Assembly: GCF_016860605.1 (NCBI RefSeq)
Contig: NZ_BNJR01000004.1
Span: 124,001-188,000, forward strand
DNA from: Lentilactobacillus fungorum
GTDB taxonomy: Bacteria > Bacillota > Bacilli > Lactobacillales > Lactobacillaceae
Reading direction: 5' to 3'
Length of the DNA: 64,000 nucleotides
In this document: piece after piece, positions 1 through 9,252 of the stretch
Position numbering within the stretch: position 1 is the first letter of the stretch
How the letters are laid out: the number at the start of each line of letters is the position of its first letter
Translations under genes and position numbers: made by a program
Notes under the pieces: model-generated
Databases searched by the model: none
What the model was told of the DNA's origin: nothing
What the model saw: only the letters and a program-made list of their open reading frames with translations

Positions 1-366
1 ATTATTGCTGCAGCTTTTATGTATGGATGGCCATATGCTTTTTATTCTGCTTTGAGTTTAGTTGTTAACGCCAAAGTAATGGATATGACCTATACGAAAC
101 AGCAGCGCCTGCAAGTTATGATCATTACGAATCGGCCCAATACCGTTATTGATAGCGTTCAAAATCACCTGCGAAGGGGCATTACGATTGTACACAATGC
201 CGAAGGCGCGTATCGGCACGATGCCAAGACCATTTTATTTACGGTTATCTCTCGTTATGAAATGAATGAGCTGGAAGAGGCCTTATTGGAATCTGACCCG
301 AATGCGTTTGCTAGTATTGCCGACTCGGTTAAGATCTTAGGGAGATTTTATGAACCCAAACCGTAA
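1..366 (+). CDS. YitT-family membrane protein, C-terminal part (5' end outside window)
   Basis: The reading frame is open from base 1, so the visible 121 codons are the tail of a longer gene. The end of a membrane segment is followed by a soluble DUF2179-type domain containing RRGITIVHNAEGAY, which matches the second YitT protein in this window (complement of 43247-44131: SRGVTFLNAEGGY). YitT proteins are multi-pass membrane proteins with a cytosolic C-terminal domain; substrate and function are unknown. The gene is followed by a short AT-rich gap with a weak hairpin and the promoter of the teichoic acid genes. The family is fairly sure, the role is not. Confidence 0.8.
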   Translation: MIAAAFMYGWPYAFYSALSLVVNAKVMDMTYTKQQRLQVMIITNRPNTVIDSVQNHLRRGITIVHNAEGAYRHDAKTILFTVISRYEMNELEEALLESDPNAFASIADSVKILGRFYEPKP

Positions 367-402
367 CTTTCTAAAGATTTTTTAAGAAAATAGTTCTGCA
401 AA

Positions 403-418
403 TTGTTTATGTTATAAT
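403..418 (+). promoter_or_regulatory. Probable extended -10 promoter for the teichoic acid operon
   Basis: TATAAT at 413-418 is preceded by TGT, giving an extended -10. No good -35 is visible 17 bp upstream. It lies about 40 bp before the first gene of the tagB-like/tagG-like/tagF-like/nfo run and is the only good -10 in the gap. Confidence 0.5.
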
Positions 419-460
419 GTTTCAGTGTGTGATAACTAAATACTGAAAACGGTGAAAATA

Positions 461-1612
461 TTGAAAGTTTTATACTTATGGCTGATTAAGGTTATTTCTG
501 TGCTAAACGTTTTTCGACCCAAAAATAAGGCCATTTATATCATGAGTTTTGATGATAACGTTGACTTCATTAAAACATTTGCGCAGACGGTTCCTAGCAA
601 GATTGACTTGGTTGTCCTATACCGTCCTGATACAGAAGCAGCCGCGACTGATTTAGCTGCGTTTGGGATTGTTACCAAGCCATTTAAGGACGGACTAAAA
701 TTCGCCTTGGAAGCAATTCCCTTGCTGATGGCGGCTAAACTCATTATTTGTGATAATTATTACGCTTTTTTAGGCGGACTCATTCATCGTCGCGGGACAA
801 AAATTGTCCAAATTTGGCATGCTGATGGTGCCATCAAGAAGTTTGGTTGGCAAGATCCGACGACGCAATCCCGCAGTCAATCAGATAAGCGGCGGTTTCA
901 ATCAGTTTACGATCATTTTGATGAATACATCGTGGCTTCAAAAGCAATGGGGAACGTCTTTGTTACCAGTTATCATGAAGACTTCACTAAAATTCGACTG
1001 CTGGGTTATCCTAGATCAGATCAGTATTTAGATACTAATTGGCAGCAGGTTGCTCGGCAGCGAATCTTTCGAGCAGCACCAGAGCTTAAAAACAAGCGGG
1101 TGATTCTATACGCGCCTACTTATCGGCCACAGCAAAGTTTTAAATTACCGAGTGGGTTAAGTGATGCGCTGGCGGCAGATCCAAATGCGATTGTCGTGGT
1201 CAAATTACACCCGGTTTTACGCGATAGGGAAACCGCAGTTAGAGAAATTGGCAATCCCCGCATTAAGTTTTACCACGAATTAACAACGAGTGATTTGTTA
1301 ACAGTTGCGGATACCTTGGTGACAGATTATTCTTCGGTGGCCTTTGACTTTAGCTTGTTGCCGAATGCTAAGTCAATGATCTTTTTTATGTTTGACCTTG
1401 AACAGTATCAACAAAATCCTGGTATCCAGGATGATTATCTAGATTGGCTGCCATCAAAGCCGCTGTCGACGGTTCGTGAGCTTCGACAAGCAATTATTGA
1501 AGCCCAGCCAATGGATTTCGGTGAGTTTAATGAACACTGGAACACATTTAACGATGGCAAAGCAACCAAACGGGTGGTCGCGCGTTACGCCCAGTTTCTA
1601 AAATCGCATTAA
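461..1612 (+). CDS. CDP-glycerol glycerophosphotransferase, TagB/TarB-like primase
   Basis: Predicted to transfer glycerol phosphate from CDP-glycerol to the lipid-linked disaccharide in wall teichoic acid synthesis, at the inner face of the membrane. The 383-residue protein has an amphipathic N-terminus, the family motif QIWHADGA near residue 120, KLHP near 250 and TDYSS near 290; the two His residues and the DYSS loop are the known CDP-glycerol site of this family. The QIWHA(N/D)GA form resembles TagB more than TagF. I chose TTG at 461 because GGTG at 451-454 is then an SD at 6-nt spacing; GTG at 452 would overlap that SD. First gene of the operon. TagB versus TarF assignment is inference. 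Confidence 0.8.
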   Translation: MKVLYLWLIKVISVLNVFRPKNKAIYIMSFDDNVDFIKTFAQTVPSKIDLVVLYRPDTEAAATDLAAFGIVTKPFKDGLKFALEAIPLLMAAKLIICDNYYAFLGGLIHRRGTKIVQIWHADGAIKKFGWQDPTTQSRSQSDKRRFQSVYDHFDEYIVASKAMGNVFVTSYHEDFTKIRLLGYPRSDQYLDTNWQQVARQRIFRAAPELKNKRVILYAPTYRPQQSFKLPSGLSDALAADPNAIVVVKLHPVLRDRETAVREIGNPRIKFYHELTTSDLLTVADTLVTDYSSVAFDFSLLPNAKSMIFFMFDLEQYQQNPGIQDDYLDWLPSKPLSTVRELRQAIIEAQPMDFGEFNEHWNTFNDGKATKRVVARYAQFLKSH

Positions 1613-1625
1613 GGGGTGCCTGAAA

Positions 1626-2435
1626 GTGAAAGAAGTTTTTACGCTACTAAAGGAACAGTTTGAAAATATTGGGATTATTTTTCGAATTTCAAAATATGAA
1701 GATAAGGCGGAATATCAAAGCCATTATTTAGGGTTGGTTTGGGAATACTTGTATCCGCTGATCCAAATTGCAATTTATTGGCTGGTCTTTGGAATTGGTC
1801 TCAAACATGGCAGCACGACCCATGGAATTGATTATTTACCTTGGATGGTCATTGGGATTACCCCTTGGTTTTTCATGAATCGGGCAAGCTTGGATGCTTC
1901 AAAGAGTATTTACCAACGTGTTGGCATGGTTTCAAAAATGAAGTTTCCGGTTAGTGTCTTGCCGACGATCAAAATCGTTAGTAACTTAAGTGCCTTTTGG
2001 ACAATGTTAGTCTTCTCAATCGTAGTAGGGTTTCTTTATGGCGTGATGCCATCGATTTATTGGATTCAATGGCTCTATTACTTTATTTGTATGATTGCTT
2101 GGCTCATTGCATTTGGGATTTTTAATTCAACGATTTCCGTATTGGTTCGAGATTATCGAATCTTACTCCAATCGGTTATGCGGATGTTGTTCTATATGTC
2201 TGGTGTGCTGTTTAATTTTGAGACAAATTCATTTCCGGCACCGTTTGTCCATATCCTGCAATTGAATCCATTTTTCTACGTGGTTTCCGGCTTTCGAGAT
2301 TCGATGCTATCGACGAATTGGTTCTGGCAAAAGCCAACGCTTACGATTGTCTTTTGGGGAATGATTTTATTCTTCTTGTTGGTTGGTTCGCATCTGCACT
2401 ACAAATTCCGTTCAAGATTTGTAGACCTGATCTAG
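1626..2435 (+). CDS. Teichoic acid ABC exporter permease, TagG-like
   Basis: ABC-2 type permease of 269 residues with about six hydrophobic segments, the first cytosolic stretch containing the YRSHYLG-like motif (YQSHYLGLVWEYLYPL) typical of polysaccharide and teichoic acid exporters. It would form the membrane channel that flips the finished polymer outward. The GTG start at 1626 has GGGGTG upstream. It lies 13 bp after the tagB-like gene and 16 bp before the tagF-like gene, so is likely co-transcribed. The ATPase partner (TagH) is not in this window and must be encoded elsewhere. Confidence 0.85.
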   Translation: MKEVFTLLKEQFENIGIIFRISKYEDKAEYQSHYLGLVWEYLYPLIQIAIYWLVFGIGLKHGSTTHGIDYLPWMVIGITPWFFMNRASLDASKSIYQRVGMVSKMKFPVSVLPTIKIVSNLSAFWTMLVFSIVVGFLYGVMPSIYWIQWLYYFICMIAWLIAFGIFNSTISVLVRDYRILLQSVMRMLFYMSGVLFNFETNSFPAPFVHILQLNPFFYVVSGFRDSMLSTNWFWQKPTLTIVFWGMILFFLLVGSHLHYKFRSRFVDLI

Positions 2436-2451
2436 CGGGGAGGTCGAATGA

Positions 2452-3663
2452 TTGAAAAGTGCTTTAATTAGATTGATTAAATTAATTGCGCGCTGGGTAC
2501 TCATCGTGATGAACGATGGGTTTCTTTGTATGCGAGTAAAAAAGCAAACGATCGTGTTTGAGAGCTTTAATGGTCGAGATATTAGCGACAACCCGCTGGC
2601 AATATACAATCAGTTAGTTAAATTGGCACCTGAGAGGCGCGCTACGTGTTATTTTAGTGTGAAACCAGCCGAATATCGGCGGCTGGCGGCTGCTTTTCCA
2701 GATGTTCAATTAATTAAACGGTTTACGCCGGGTTGGGTGAGCGTGATTGCCCGCGCCAATTTTTGGGTGATGAATTCACGAATGCCAACTTGGTGGCGAA
2801 AAAATCGCGGGACCATTTATATTCAAACCTGGCATGGCACGCCGCTAAAAAAATTAGGCGTTGATATTGACAACGTCGAAATTCCCGGCAGTTCCACCGC
2901 CAAGTATCATCGTAGTTTCGTGGCCGAGGCGAGCCGCTGGGATTATTTGATTGCGCCTAATCAATATTCTGAAGATATTTTTAGATCTGCTTTTAAGTTT
3001 AAAAACCAGTTTTTAGAGGTCGGCTATCCTAGAAACGACACACTTTATAACGATAATAATTCAGCACATATCGCTAAAATTAAGCAGGCCTTATTTGGGT
3101 ATCAACCAAAACAAGTCATCATGTATGCGCCAACTTGGCGGGATGATGACTTCAAGCGGCAGGGGACCTATAATTTTGAGTTGCCGTTTTCATTAGCCGC
3201 GTTTTTTAATACCGTTTCTCAAGATACGGTGTTGATTATTCGCCCCCATTATTTGGTTAAAGATCATATCGATATCTCCGGATTTGAAGATCGGGTTAAG
3301 ATTTTTGCCAATGAGGATATTAACGAACTTTATTTGATCACCGATCTTTTGATCACCGATTATTCTTCGGTCATGTTTGACTATGCGAATTTAAAACGGC
3401 CAATCCTGTTTTTCCCATATGATTTGAAGCATTATCGGGATGAATTACGCGGCTTTTATTTTGATTATCGGCAATCTAACTTACCAGGGCCGATGGCAAC
3501 GACTCAGACCGAATTTTTAAGCTATCTTAGACAATATTACTTGAGTGGTCGATTTATTGATTTTGACGGCAATTTAAATCGGTTTAACCAAAAGTTTTGT
3601 GCATGGGAAACTGGTCAGGCGGCTCAAAAAGTCGTACAGGTTATTTTAGGAGGACAATCATGA
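2452..3663 (+). CDS. CDP-glycerol glycerophosphotransferase, TagF/TarF-like
   Basis: Polymerase-type enzyme of wall teichoic acid synthesis that adds glycerol phosphate units from CDP-glycerol. The 403-residue protein shows [12 protein letters not shown] at 125-136, IRPH near 263 and [10 protein letters not shown] at 301-310, all hallmark sequences of this family. It is much shorter than classical TagF (over 700 residues) and corresponds mainly to the catalytic domain, so a TarF-like short primer role is also possible. TTG start at 2452 with GGGGAGG about 8 nt upstream; an ATG at 2448 is out of frame. Its TGA overlaps the start of nfo by 4 bp (ATGA), implying translational coupling. Confidence 0.82.
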   Translation: MKSALIRLIKLIARWVLIVMNDGFLCMRVKKQTIVFESFNGRDISDNPLAIYNQLVKLAPERRATCYFSVKPAEYRRLAAAFPDVQLIKRFTPGWVSVIARANFWVMNSRMPTWWRKNRGTIYIQTWHGTPLKKLGVDIDNVEIPGSSTAKYHRSFVAEASRWDYLIAPNQYSEDIFRSAFKFKNQFLEVGYPRNDTLYNDNNSAHIAKIKQALFGYQPKQVIMYAPTWRDDDFKRQGTYNFELPFSLAAFFNTVSQDTVLIIRPHYLVKDHIDISGFEDRVKIFANEDINELYLITDLLITDYSSVMFDYANLKRPILFFPYDLKHYRDELRGFYFDYRQSNLPGPMATTQTEFLSYLRQYYLSGRFIDFDGNLNRFNQKFCAWETGQAAQKVVQVILGGQS

Positions 3664-4589
3664 GTGAAGCAACATTCTTAATTGGATCACATGTTAGTAT
3701 GAATGGCAAAGACATGTTTTTAGGATCTGCCGAACAAGCAGCCAGTCTTGGTGAAAATGTGTTTATGGTTTACACCGGTGCACCACAAAATACCGTCAGA
3801 AAACCAATTGACAAGCTTAATGGTGATGCTGGCAAAGCCTATATGAAAGACCACGGCTTAAAAAAAGTCGTGGTCCATGCGCCATACATTATTAATCTGG
3901 GTAATACATTGAAGCCACAAAACTTTGCCTTTGGCATTCAGTTTCTTCAACAAGAAATTCGACGGGCCGAAGCAATTGGTGCCAAGCAAATTGTTTTACA
4001 CCCAGGGGCCCATGTAGGTGCGGGTCCGCAAAAAGCAATTCAGCAAATTGCCGAAGGCTTAAACGAGGTAATTACTAACGACCAACACGTCCAAATTGCT
4101 TTGGAAACGATGGCGGGCAAAGGAACCGAAGTGGGGACATCATTTGAACAGTTAGCTGAAATTATCAATCAGGTGGTTGATAACGATAAGTTGTCAGTGA
4201 CGTTTGATACTTGTCATACTAACGATGCCGGCTATGATGTCAAAAATGATTTTGACGGCGTCTTAAACGAATTTGACCACGTTTTGGGCATTGATCGGTT
4301 GAAAGTTATTCATTTAAACGATTCTAAAAATGAGCGGGGCAGCCGCAAAGATCGCCATCAAATAATTGGCTTAGGAACGATTGGCTTTGACGCGTTAAAT
4401 TATATTGCCCATCACCAACAATTAACGGCGATTCCAAAGATTATGGAAACGCCGATTTTAAAAGACGAGCATGACAAAAAAATCAAGTATAATCCTCATG
4501 GCTATGAAGTCGCCATGTTAAAGCGCCAGCAGTTTAACCCAAAGATTATTGCGGATATGAAGGCAAATAAGCCTTATGATACGTTGTAA
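3660..4589 (+). CDS. nfo: Endonuclease IV (AP endonuclease)
   Basis: Cleaves DNA 5' of abasic sites in base excision repair; a trinuclear zinc TIM-barrel enzyme. The 309-residue protein has the zinc-ligand motifs [25 protein letters not shown] and [16 protein letters not shown] in the usual order. The start is ATG at 3660, with AGGAGG at 3649-3654; an in-frame upstream extension to 3597 would lie wholly inside the preceding gene and is rejected. It ends 6 bp from the convergent ppsR-like gene with no obvious terminator between. Placement behind teichoic acid genes has no evident functional reason. Confidence 0.95.
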   Translation: MSEATFLIGSHVSMNGKDMFLGSAEQAASLGENVFMVYTGAPQNTVRKPIDKLNGDAGKAYMKDHGLKKVVVHAPYIINLGNTLKPQNFAFGIQFLQQEIRRAEAIGAKQIVLHPGAHVGAGPQKAIQQIAEGLNEVITNDQHVQIALETMAGKGTEVGTSFEQLAEIINQVVDNDKLSVTFDTCHTNDAGYDVKNDFDGVLNEFDHVLGIDRLKVIHLNDSKNERGSRKDRHQIIGLGTIGFDALNYIAHHQQLTAIPKIMETPILKDEHDKKIKYNPHGYEVAMLKRQQFNPKIIADMKANKPYDTL

Positions 4590-4595
4590 GTTGAA

Positions 4596-5417
4596 TTAAT
4601 CCTCAAAGGTCGTTGTGTCCAAGTTGAGACTTTCCAAGATAATTGTTGCCGTTTCTTCGATTGATTTGTTGGCGACATTGATTGTCAAACAGCCCAATCG
4701 TCGGTAAAGTTCCTTAGCATATTGAAGTTCTTTTTTGATATTTTCCGTATCTGAATAAGGGGTGTCACCAGCCATCCCGTATGATAGCATTCGCTGACGC
4801 CGAATCTTATGAAGCTTTTCGGGAGTATTAAGCAACCCAAAAATCCGGTTTCGATCAACCTGATCTAATTCTTCTGGGATTTTTAAACTGGGACCAATGG
4901 GGAGATTTGCGACTTTTTGATTTTGATTGGCCAAATAAAGCGATAACGGTGTTTTGGACGTCCGCGAAACCCCTAGAAGGACAATGTCGGCTTCTAAAAG
5001 CCCCTTGACGTTTTTGCCATCGTCATTTTCAACTGCAAATTCAATTGCAGAAATTCTGGCAAAGTAGTTCTGGTTAAGATCATGAATAAGCCCTGGAATA
5101 TGGGCCGGGCTTTCGCCGATTGATTGAGAGATCATTGCCATGGGCTGTTGGACACAATCAAAATTAAAAATCTGGTTTTCTTTACAGAAGTCTTCAACCA
5201 GCTGGCTGAGATCGGGACTGACGAGGGTATGGAAGATGATAGCGTGGTTACTTTTGGCTAATTTTAAAATGCCCCTTAGAATTGAATCCGTTTGAATAAA
5301 TGGAAATCGTCTCATTTCTGCTTTTAGGTCAGGAAATTGGGAGACAGCAGTTTGTGCGATCGTTTGAGCCGTTGCACCGCTTGAGTCTGAGATAATAAAA
5401 ATGTTTTGCGTTTTCAT
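4596..5417 (-). CDS. Pyruvate phosphate dikinase/PEP synthase regulatory protein (DUF299)
   Basis: DUF299 proteins are bifunctional ADP-dependent kinases and Pi-dependent phosphorylases that switch PPDK or PEP synthase off and on. The 273-residue protein opens with IFIISDSSGATAQT and carries the P-loop-like segment GVSRTSKTP near residue 155, both typical of the family (YqfL in Bacillus). GAGGAG precedes the ATG at 5417. It is divergent from rpsU and convergent with nfo. No PPDK or PEP synthase gene lies in this window, so the target is inferred. Confidence 0.88.
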   Translation of the reverse strand: MKTQNIFIISDSSGATAQTIAQTAVSQFPDLKAEMRRFPFIQTDSILRGILKLAKSNHAIIFHTLVSPDLSQLVEDFCKENQIFNFDCVQQPMAMISQSIGESPAHIPGLIHDLNQNYFARISAIEFAVENDDGKNVKGLLEADIVLLGVSRTSKTPLSLYLANQNQKVANLPIGPSLKIPEELDQVDRNRIFGLLNTPEKLHKIRRQRMLSYGMAGDTPYSDTENIKKELQYAKELYRRLGCLTINVANKSIEETATIILESLNLDTTTFED

Positions 5418-5488
5418 GGTGGGAGCGCTCCTCTAAATTAATTTTCTAAATAAATAGTAACATGTACCAGCGTTTTTAGTTTAAATCA

Positions 5489-5517
5489 TTGACGATACTG
5501 ACAATCATATGTATAAT
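5489..5517 (+). promoter_or_regulatory. Promoter of rpsU-yqeY
   Basis: TTGACG (5489-5494), a 17-bp spacer and TATAAT (5512-5517) form a near-consensus SigA promoter. The 5' untranslated region of about 75 nt contains a small hairpin around GCAC-GTGC (5539-5553) followed by five T, which could reduce readthrough; this last point is inference. Confidence 0.8.
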
Positions 5518-5597
5518 TTATTTCGAACCGTTTTAGGATGCACACTTGGAGTGCTTTTTAAACAGTTACATTCAAGCTCGGAGGGAGGGAATTTCAC

Positions 5598-5789
5598 ATG
5601 GCAAAGACAGTCGTTCGTAAAAACGAGTCTCTTGATGATGCTCTTCGACGCTTCAAACGTACAGTTTCAAAAAGCGGTACATTACAGGAATATCGTAAAC
5701 GTGAGTTTTATGAAAAACCAAGTGTAAAGCGTAAATTAAAGTCCGAAGCAGCACGTAAGCGTAACAACAAGAAGAAACGTCGTTATTAA
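5598..5789 (+). CDS. rpsU: 30S ribosomal protein S21
   Basis: Small basic ribosomal protein of 63 residues, rich in Lys and Arg, with the S21 features [19 protein letters not shown] and a C-terminal KKKRRY tail. It sits on the 30S platform and helps mRNA base pairing to 16S rRNA. Strong SD GGAGGGA at 5583-5589. It is linked to yqeY as in Bacillus and is not part of the dnaG-rpoD operon located 8 kb away. Confidence 0.97.
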   Translation: MAKTVVRKNESLDDALRRFKRTVSKSGTLQEYRKREFYEKPSVKRKLKSEAARKRNNKKKRRY

Positions 5790-5802
5790 GACACTATTAA
5801 AG

Positions 5803-5841
5803 GGTCGGAGCCTAATTTTTATTAGTCTCTGATCTTTTTTA
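5803..5841 (+). terminator. Intrinsic terminator after rpsU
   Basis: AGGGTCGGAG..CTAAT can pair with ATTAG..TCTCTGATCT across a short T loop, and six T follow. It lies between rpsU and yqeY, so yqeY may depend on readthrough or on a weak promoter near 5850. Confidence 0.65.
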
Positions 5842-5881
5842 ATGGTAAAATTTAAGTATTAATCGAAAAGAGGCCACTTTG

Positions 5882-6331
5882 ATGAGTGTTTATGATCAAT
5901 TAAATTCAGACTTAAAAGATGCAATGAAAGCCCACGATAAGGTAAGGTTGGGGGTTATTCGCGGCATTAAGTCTCAAATAATGAATGCAAAAGTAGAAAG
6001 TGCGGATCATGATTTATCTGACGTTCAGATGATGTCGATTGTCATGAAAGAAATCAAGCAGCAAAAAGAATCCTTGGAAGAATTTAAAAAGGCCAATCGA
6101 CAAGACTTGGTTGAAGACCAAACCGCCAAGCTAAAAATCGCTGAGACTTATGCACCGAAACAGTTGTCGGCGGATGAGGTTCACCAAATTGTTAAACAGA
6201 CAATTGATCAAGTTGGTGCCGAATCAATGGCTGACTTCGGTAAGGTGATGGGGGTAGTCATGCCGAAGGTAAAAGGAAAAGCTGATGGCAGTGTCATTAA
6301 TCAACTTGTTAAAAAACAGCTGCAAAGTTAA
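5882..6331 (+). CDS. YqeY-family protein (GatB/YqeY domain)
   Basis: The 149-residue protein is all-helical and related to the C-terminal tRNA-recognition domain of GatB. The motif ETYAPKQLS and the C-terminal MGVVMPKVKGKADGSVIN are characteristic. Function of stand-alone YqeY proteins is unclear; tRNA-related activity is suspected. ATG at 5882 is preferred over the adjacent TTG at 5879 because AAAAGAGG at 5866-5873 then has 8-nt spacing. Confidence 0.9.
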   Translation: MSVYDQLNSDLKDAMKAHDKVRLGVIRGIKSQIMNAKVESADHDLSDVQMMSIVMKEIKQQKESLEEFKKANRQDLVEDQTAKLKIAETYAPKQLSADEVHQIVKQTIDQVGAESMADFGKVMGVVMPKVKGKADGSVINQLVKKQLQS

Positions 6332-6413
6332 TTAATTACCAAAACGTTTTGGAAATAGCTTGATTTATGCTAGTATCACACTAATCATACTAATTAAAAA
6401 GGAGTTTGTGTAT

Positions 6414-7379
6414 TTGGCTGATACTGAACAGATAACAAAGGAATTTATCGTATCTGACCCAAATCAATTGCTACAAATTGTTGGGACTCAAAACGAGTTT
6501 GTGACGATCCTTGAAGAAGGTATGGCAACTTCAATTAACGTCTTTGGTAATTCAATTCGAATTACGGGAGATGCCGCAACTGTTGATTTAACTGTCCAGA
6601 TTTTAGAAAACATCTTAACGTTGATTCAAAAGGGCATCAACATCAACAGCAGTGACTTTATTTCTGCTGTGAATATGGCTAAAAAAGGGACGTTGGAATA
6701 TTTTCAAGACCTTTATAACCAAGTCCTGATAAAAGACGCTAAGGGAAGAGCTGTCCGGGTTAAAACGTTTGGTCAGCGCCAATATGTTCAAGCCATTCGC
6801 CATCACGACGTTGCGTTTGGGATTGGGCCGGCTGGCACGGGCAAAACATATTTAGCAGTCGTTATGGCGCTTGCTGCCTTAAAACAAGGAACTGTGGACA
6901 AGATTGTCTTAACTCGGCCCGCTGTTGAAGCAGGTGAGAGCCTTGGCTTTTTGCCTGGTGACCTTAAGGAAAAGGTGGATCCTTACTTGCGGCCAATTTA
7001 CGATGCTTTGCATTCGATTCTGGGCGCAGAACACACAGAGCGGCTAATGGATCGGGGTGTCATTGAAATTGCCCCACTAGCTTACATGCGTGGTAGAACG
7101 TTGGATAATGCATTTGTCATTTTAGATGAAGCTCAAAATACGACAAACATGCAGATGAAGATGTTTTTAACTCGCTTGGGGTTTGGTTCCAAGATGATCG
7201 TCAACGGAGACATCTCACAAATTGATTTGCCAAAGCGAACGGCCAGTGGACTGGTGGCTGCACAGCAAATCTTGAAAAATATTGATCAAATCGAATTTGT
7301 GACCTTTACTGCAGAAGATGTCGTTCGTCACCCAGTCGTTGCCAAAATTATCACTGCTTATGAAAATAGCGGTCACTAA
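6414..7379 (+). CDS. phoH: PhoH-like ATPase
   Basis: Superfamily 1-like P-loop ATPase of unknown precise role, often linked to RNA metabolism through its neighbour ybeY. The 321-residue protein has a KH-like N-terminal region, Walker A GPAGTGKTY, Walker B FVILDEAQNT and the C-terminal GDISQIDLP motif. I chose TTG at 6414: AAGGAG at 6399-6404 gives a 9-nt spacing, while GTG at 6408 is too close and the upstream ATG at 6360 has no SD. First gene of phoH-ybeY-dgkA-era-recO, the order usual in Firmicutes. Confidence 0.93.
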   Translation: MADTEQITKEFIVSDPNQLLQIVGTQNEFVTILEEGMATSINVFGNSIRITGDAATVDLTVQILENILTLIQKGININSSDFISAVNMAKKGTLEYFQDLYNQVLIKDAKGRAVRVKTFGQRQYVQAIRHHDVAFGIGPAGTGKTYLAVVMALAALKQGTVDKIVLTRPAVEAGESLGFLPGDLKEKVDPYLRPIYDALHSILGAEHTERLMDRGVIEIAPLAYMRGRTLDNAFVILDEAQNTTNMQMKMFLTRLGFGSKMIVNGDISQIDLPKRTASGLVAAQQILKNIDQIEFVTFTAEDVVRHPVVAKIITAYENSGH

Positions 7380-7400
7380 ACGAATTGAGGAAGAGTTTGA

Positions 7401-7883
7401 ATGGATTTAGAGATATACGATAAAACGACGGATGGGGTTGTTGAACAAGACCAAAAACTCATCCGGGACGTACTTGATTTTGCTGGGCATTATCTTAAGT
7501 TGGCAGATAATACGGAAATGTCTGTGACTTTAGTGAATAATGACGAGATTCAGCGAATTAATAAAAAATATCGAGGAGTAGATCGGGCAACGGATGTCAT
7601 TAGTTTTGCGATTGAAGATAACGCTGATGATGAGTTCCCAATTGTCATGGACGAAGCCCTCAAAGAAAGTATTCCAGAAAACATCGGTGATATTTTTGTT
7701 TCCGTTGATAAGGTGGCTGAACAAGCGGATTATTTAGGCCATTCATTCCAACGAGAACTAGGGTTCCTAGTTGTGCACGGCTTTTTGCATCTCAACGGGT
7801 ATGATCATATGAAAAAGGCCGATGCTGACGTGATGTTTCCGTTGCAAAAAGAGATTTTGAATAGATATGGCCTTAAAAGATAA
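7401..7883 (+). CDS. ybeY: Endoribonuclease YbeY (16S rRNA 3' maturation)
   Basis: Single-strand zinc endoribonuclease needed for 16S rRNA 3'-end processing and ribosome quality control. The 160-residue protein carries the family zinc motif HGFLHLNGYDH near residue 122, which supplies the three His ligands. SD GAGGAAG lies upstream of ATG. It overlaps dgkA by 17 bp, so translation is probably coupled. Confidence 0.96.
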   Translation: MDLEIYDKTTDGVVEQDQKLIRDVLDFAGHYLKLADNTEMSVTLVNNDEIQRINKKYRGVDRATDVISFAIEDNADDEFPIVMDEALKESIPENIGDIFVSVDKVAEQADYLGHSFQRELGFLVVHGFLHLNGYDHMKKADADVMFPLQKEILNRYGLKR

Positions 7884-8268
7884 AGATAACAGACAGATTG
7901 ACAAAAATAAAACCTTTATCCAATCCCTTGGGCACGCCTTGGATGGGATTAAGCGATTAATTTTAGAAGAACGTAATTTTCGTTTTGATTTAATCATCGC
8001 TTTTTTGGCAATTTGTTTGGGCGTTATTTGCCAAATTAAAATTAATGAGTGGGTTTGGTTGTTTGCAGCGTTTTTTTCTGTAATTGGTTCGGAAGTGCTT
8101 AATTCAATTATTGAAAATGTCGTTGATTTAATTGTCGGCCATCATTACGATTTTTTGGCTAAACGAGCTAAGGATATTGCCGCTGGGGGAGTTTTAATGT
8201 CAGCGCTATTTGCCGTTATTATCGGTTCGCTGATTTTTATCCCCAGATTTATTCAACTACTAAAATAA
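7867..8268 (+). CDS. dgkA: Undecaprenol/diacylglycerol kinase, DgkA family
   Basis: Small integral membrane kinase (133 residues) with three predicted membrane segments. The motif SEVLNSIIENVVDL is the DgkA active-site signature (E..N..IE..VD). In Gram-positives this family phosphorylates undecaprenol, feeding the lipid carrier used for peptidoglycan and teichoic acid; this is family knowledge. Lies between ybeY and era as in Bacillus. Confidence 0.92.
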   Translation: MALKDKDNRQIDKNKTFIQSLGHALDGIKRLILEERNFRFDLIIAFLAICLGVICQIKINEWVWLFAAFFSVIGSEVLNSIIENVVDLIVGHHYDFLAKRAKDIAAGGVLMSALFAVIIGSLIFIPRFIQLLK

Positions 8269-8280
8269 GTGAGGTAAAAA

Positions 8281-9177
8281 ATGGATAATCCAAATTTTCA
8301 TTCCGGATTTGTTGCAATTGTTGGCCGGCCCAATGTTGGGAAGTCGACTTTTTTGAACAGAGTTGTCGGGCAAAAGATTGCAATTATGAGCGACAAGCCT
8401 CAAACGACTCGAAATAAAATTCAAGGCGTCTATACGACCAAGGAGTCTCAAATTGTCTTTATCGATACACCGGGAATTCATAAGCCTAAAGATAAGCTGG
8501 GCGATTTTATGATGGAGTCGGCTTTATCGGCCCTCAAAGAGGTTGACGCAGTTTTGTTTATGGTTAATGCCACTCAACGGCGGGGTGCGGGTGATAACTT
8601 TATTATTGACCAGCTTAAAAAACTTGATCGTCCCGTTTACTTGGTTATTAACAAAATTGACGAAATTTCACCTGATGATATTATGGCCATTATTGATCAA
8701 TACAAAGATGCCTTACAATTCAAAGATGTTTATCCAATTTCTGCTCTTCAAGGTAATAATGTTAATGAACTCATCAATACCCTCGTTCAAGAACTTCCTG
8801 CCGGTCCGCAATACTACCCGGCTGACCAAGTAACTGATCACCCAGAGCGGTTTGTTATTTCGGAACTGATTCGAGAAAAGGTGATGCAGCTAACCCGCCA
8901 AGAAATTCCAACTTCAACGGCGGTGTATGTTGAAAGTATTAAGGATGATAATGGGCTGCTTAGGATTCAGGCAACCGTTATTGTTGAGCGGGATGGTCAA
9001 AAAGGCATTGTGATTGGTAAGGGCGGATCGATGCTCAAAAAAATTGGCACCCTCGCCAGAAAAGACATTGAAAATATGATGGGCAATAAAGTCTTTTTGG
9101 AATTGTGGGTAAAGGTTCAACCCCGTTGGAAAGATAAGCAAAGCTTACTTGATACCTATGGTTACAAAAAAGATTAA
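8281..9177 (+). CDS. era: Ribosome assembly GTPase Era
   Basis: GTPase that binds the 3' end of 16S rRNA and checks 30S assembly. The 298-residue protein shows G1 GRPNVGKST (15-23), G3 DTPG (62-65), G4 NKID (124-127) and a C-terminal KH domain with [13 protein letters not shown]. Length is normal. It stands 12 bp after dgkA with SD GAGGT. The proximity of Era to YbeY fits their shared work on 16S rRNA. Confidence 0.97.
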   Translation: MDNPNFHSGFVAIVGRPNVGKSTFLNRVVGQKIAIMSDKPQTTRNKIQGVYTTKESQIVFIDTPGIHKPKDKLGDFMMESALSALKEVDAVLFMVNATQRRGAGDNFIIDQLKKLDRPVYLVINKIDEISPDDIMAIIDQYKDALQFKDVYPISALQGNNVNELINTLVQELPAGPQYYPADQVTDHPERFVISELIREKVMQLTRQEIPTSTAVYVESIKDDNGLLRIQATVIVERDGQKGIVIGKGGSMLKKIGTLARKDIENMMGNKVFLELWVKVQPRWKDKQSLLDTYGYKKD

Positions 9178-9252
9178 TCGCTAACAAAAGACTTTCGGAT
9201 TTATTGATGTTTATAATTTCTGCAATATTTTTTGTATCCGGGGTGGTAATAC

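Noticed and set aside
804-1031. Frame inside the tagB-like gene
   Set aside because: Shadow of the real coding frame, no SD or family match.
3597-3659. Upstream start for endonuclease IV
   Set aside because: It lies in the tagF-like coding region without an SD, whereas ATG 3660 has AGGAGG.
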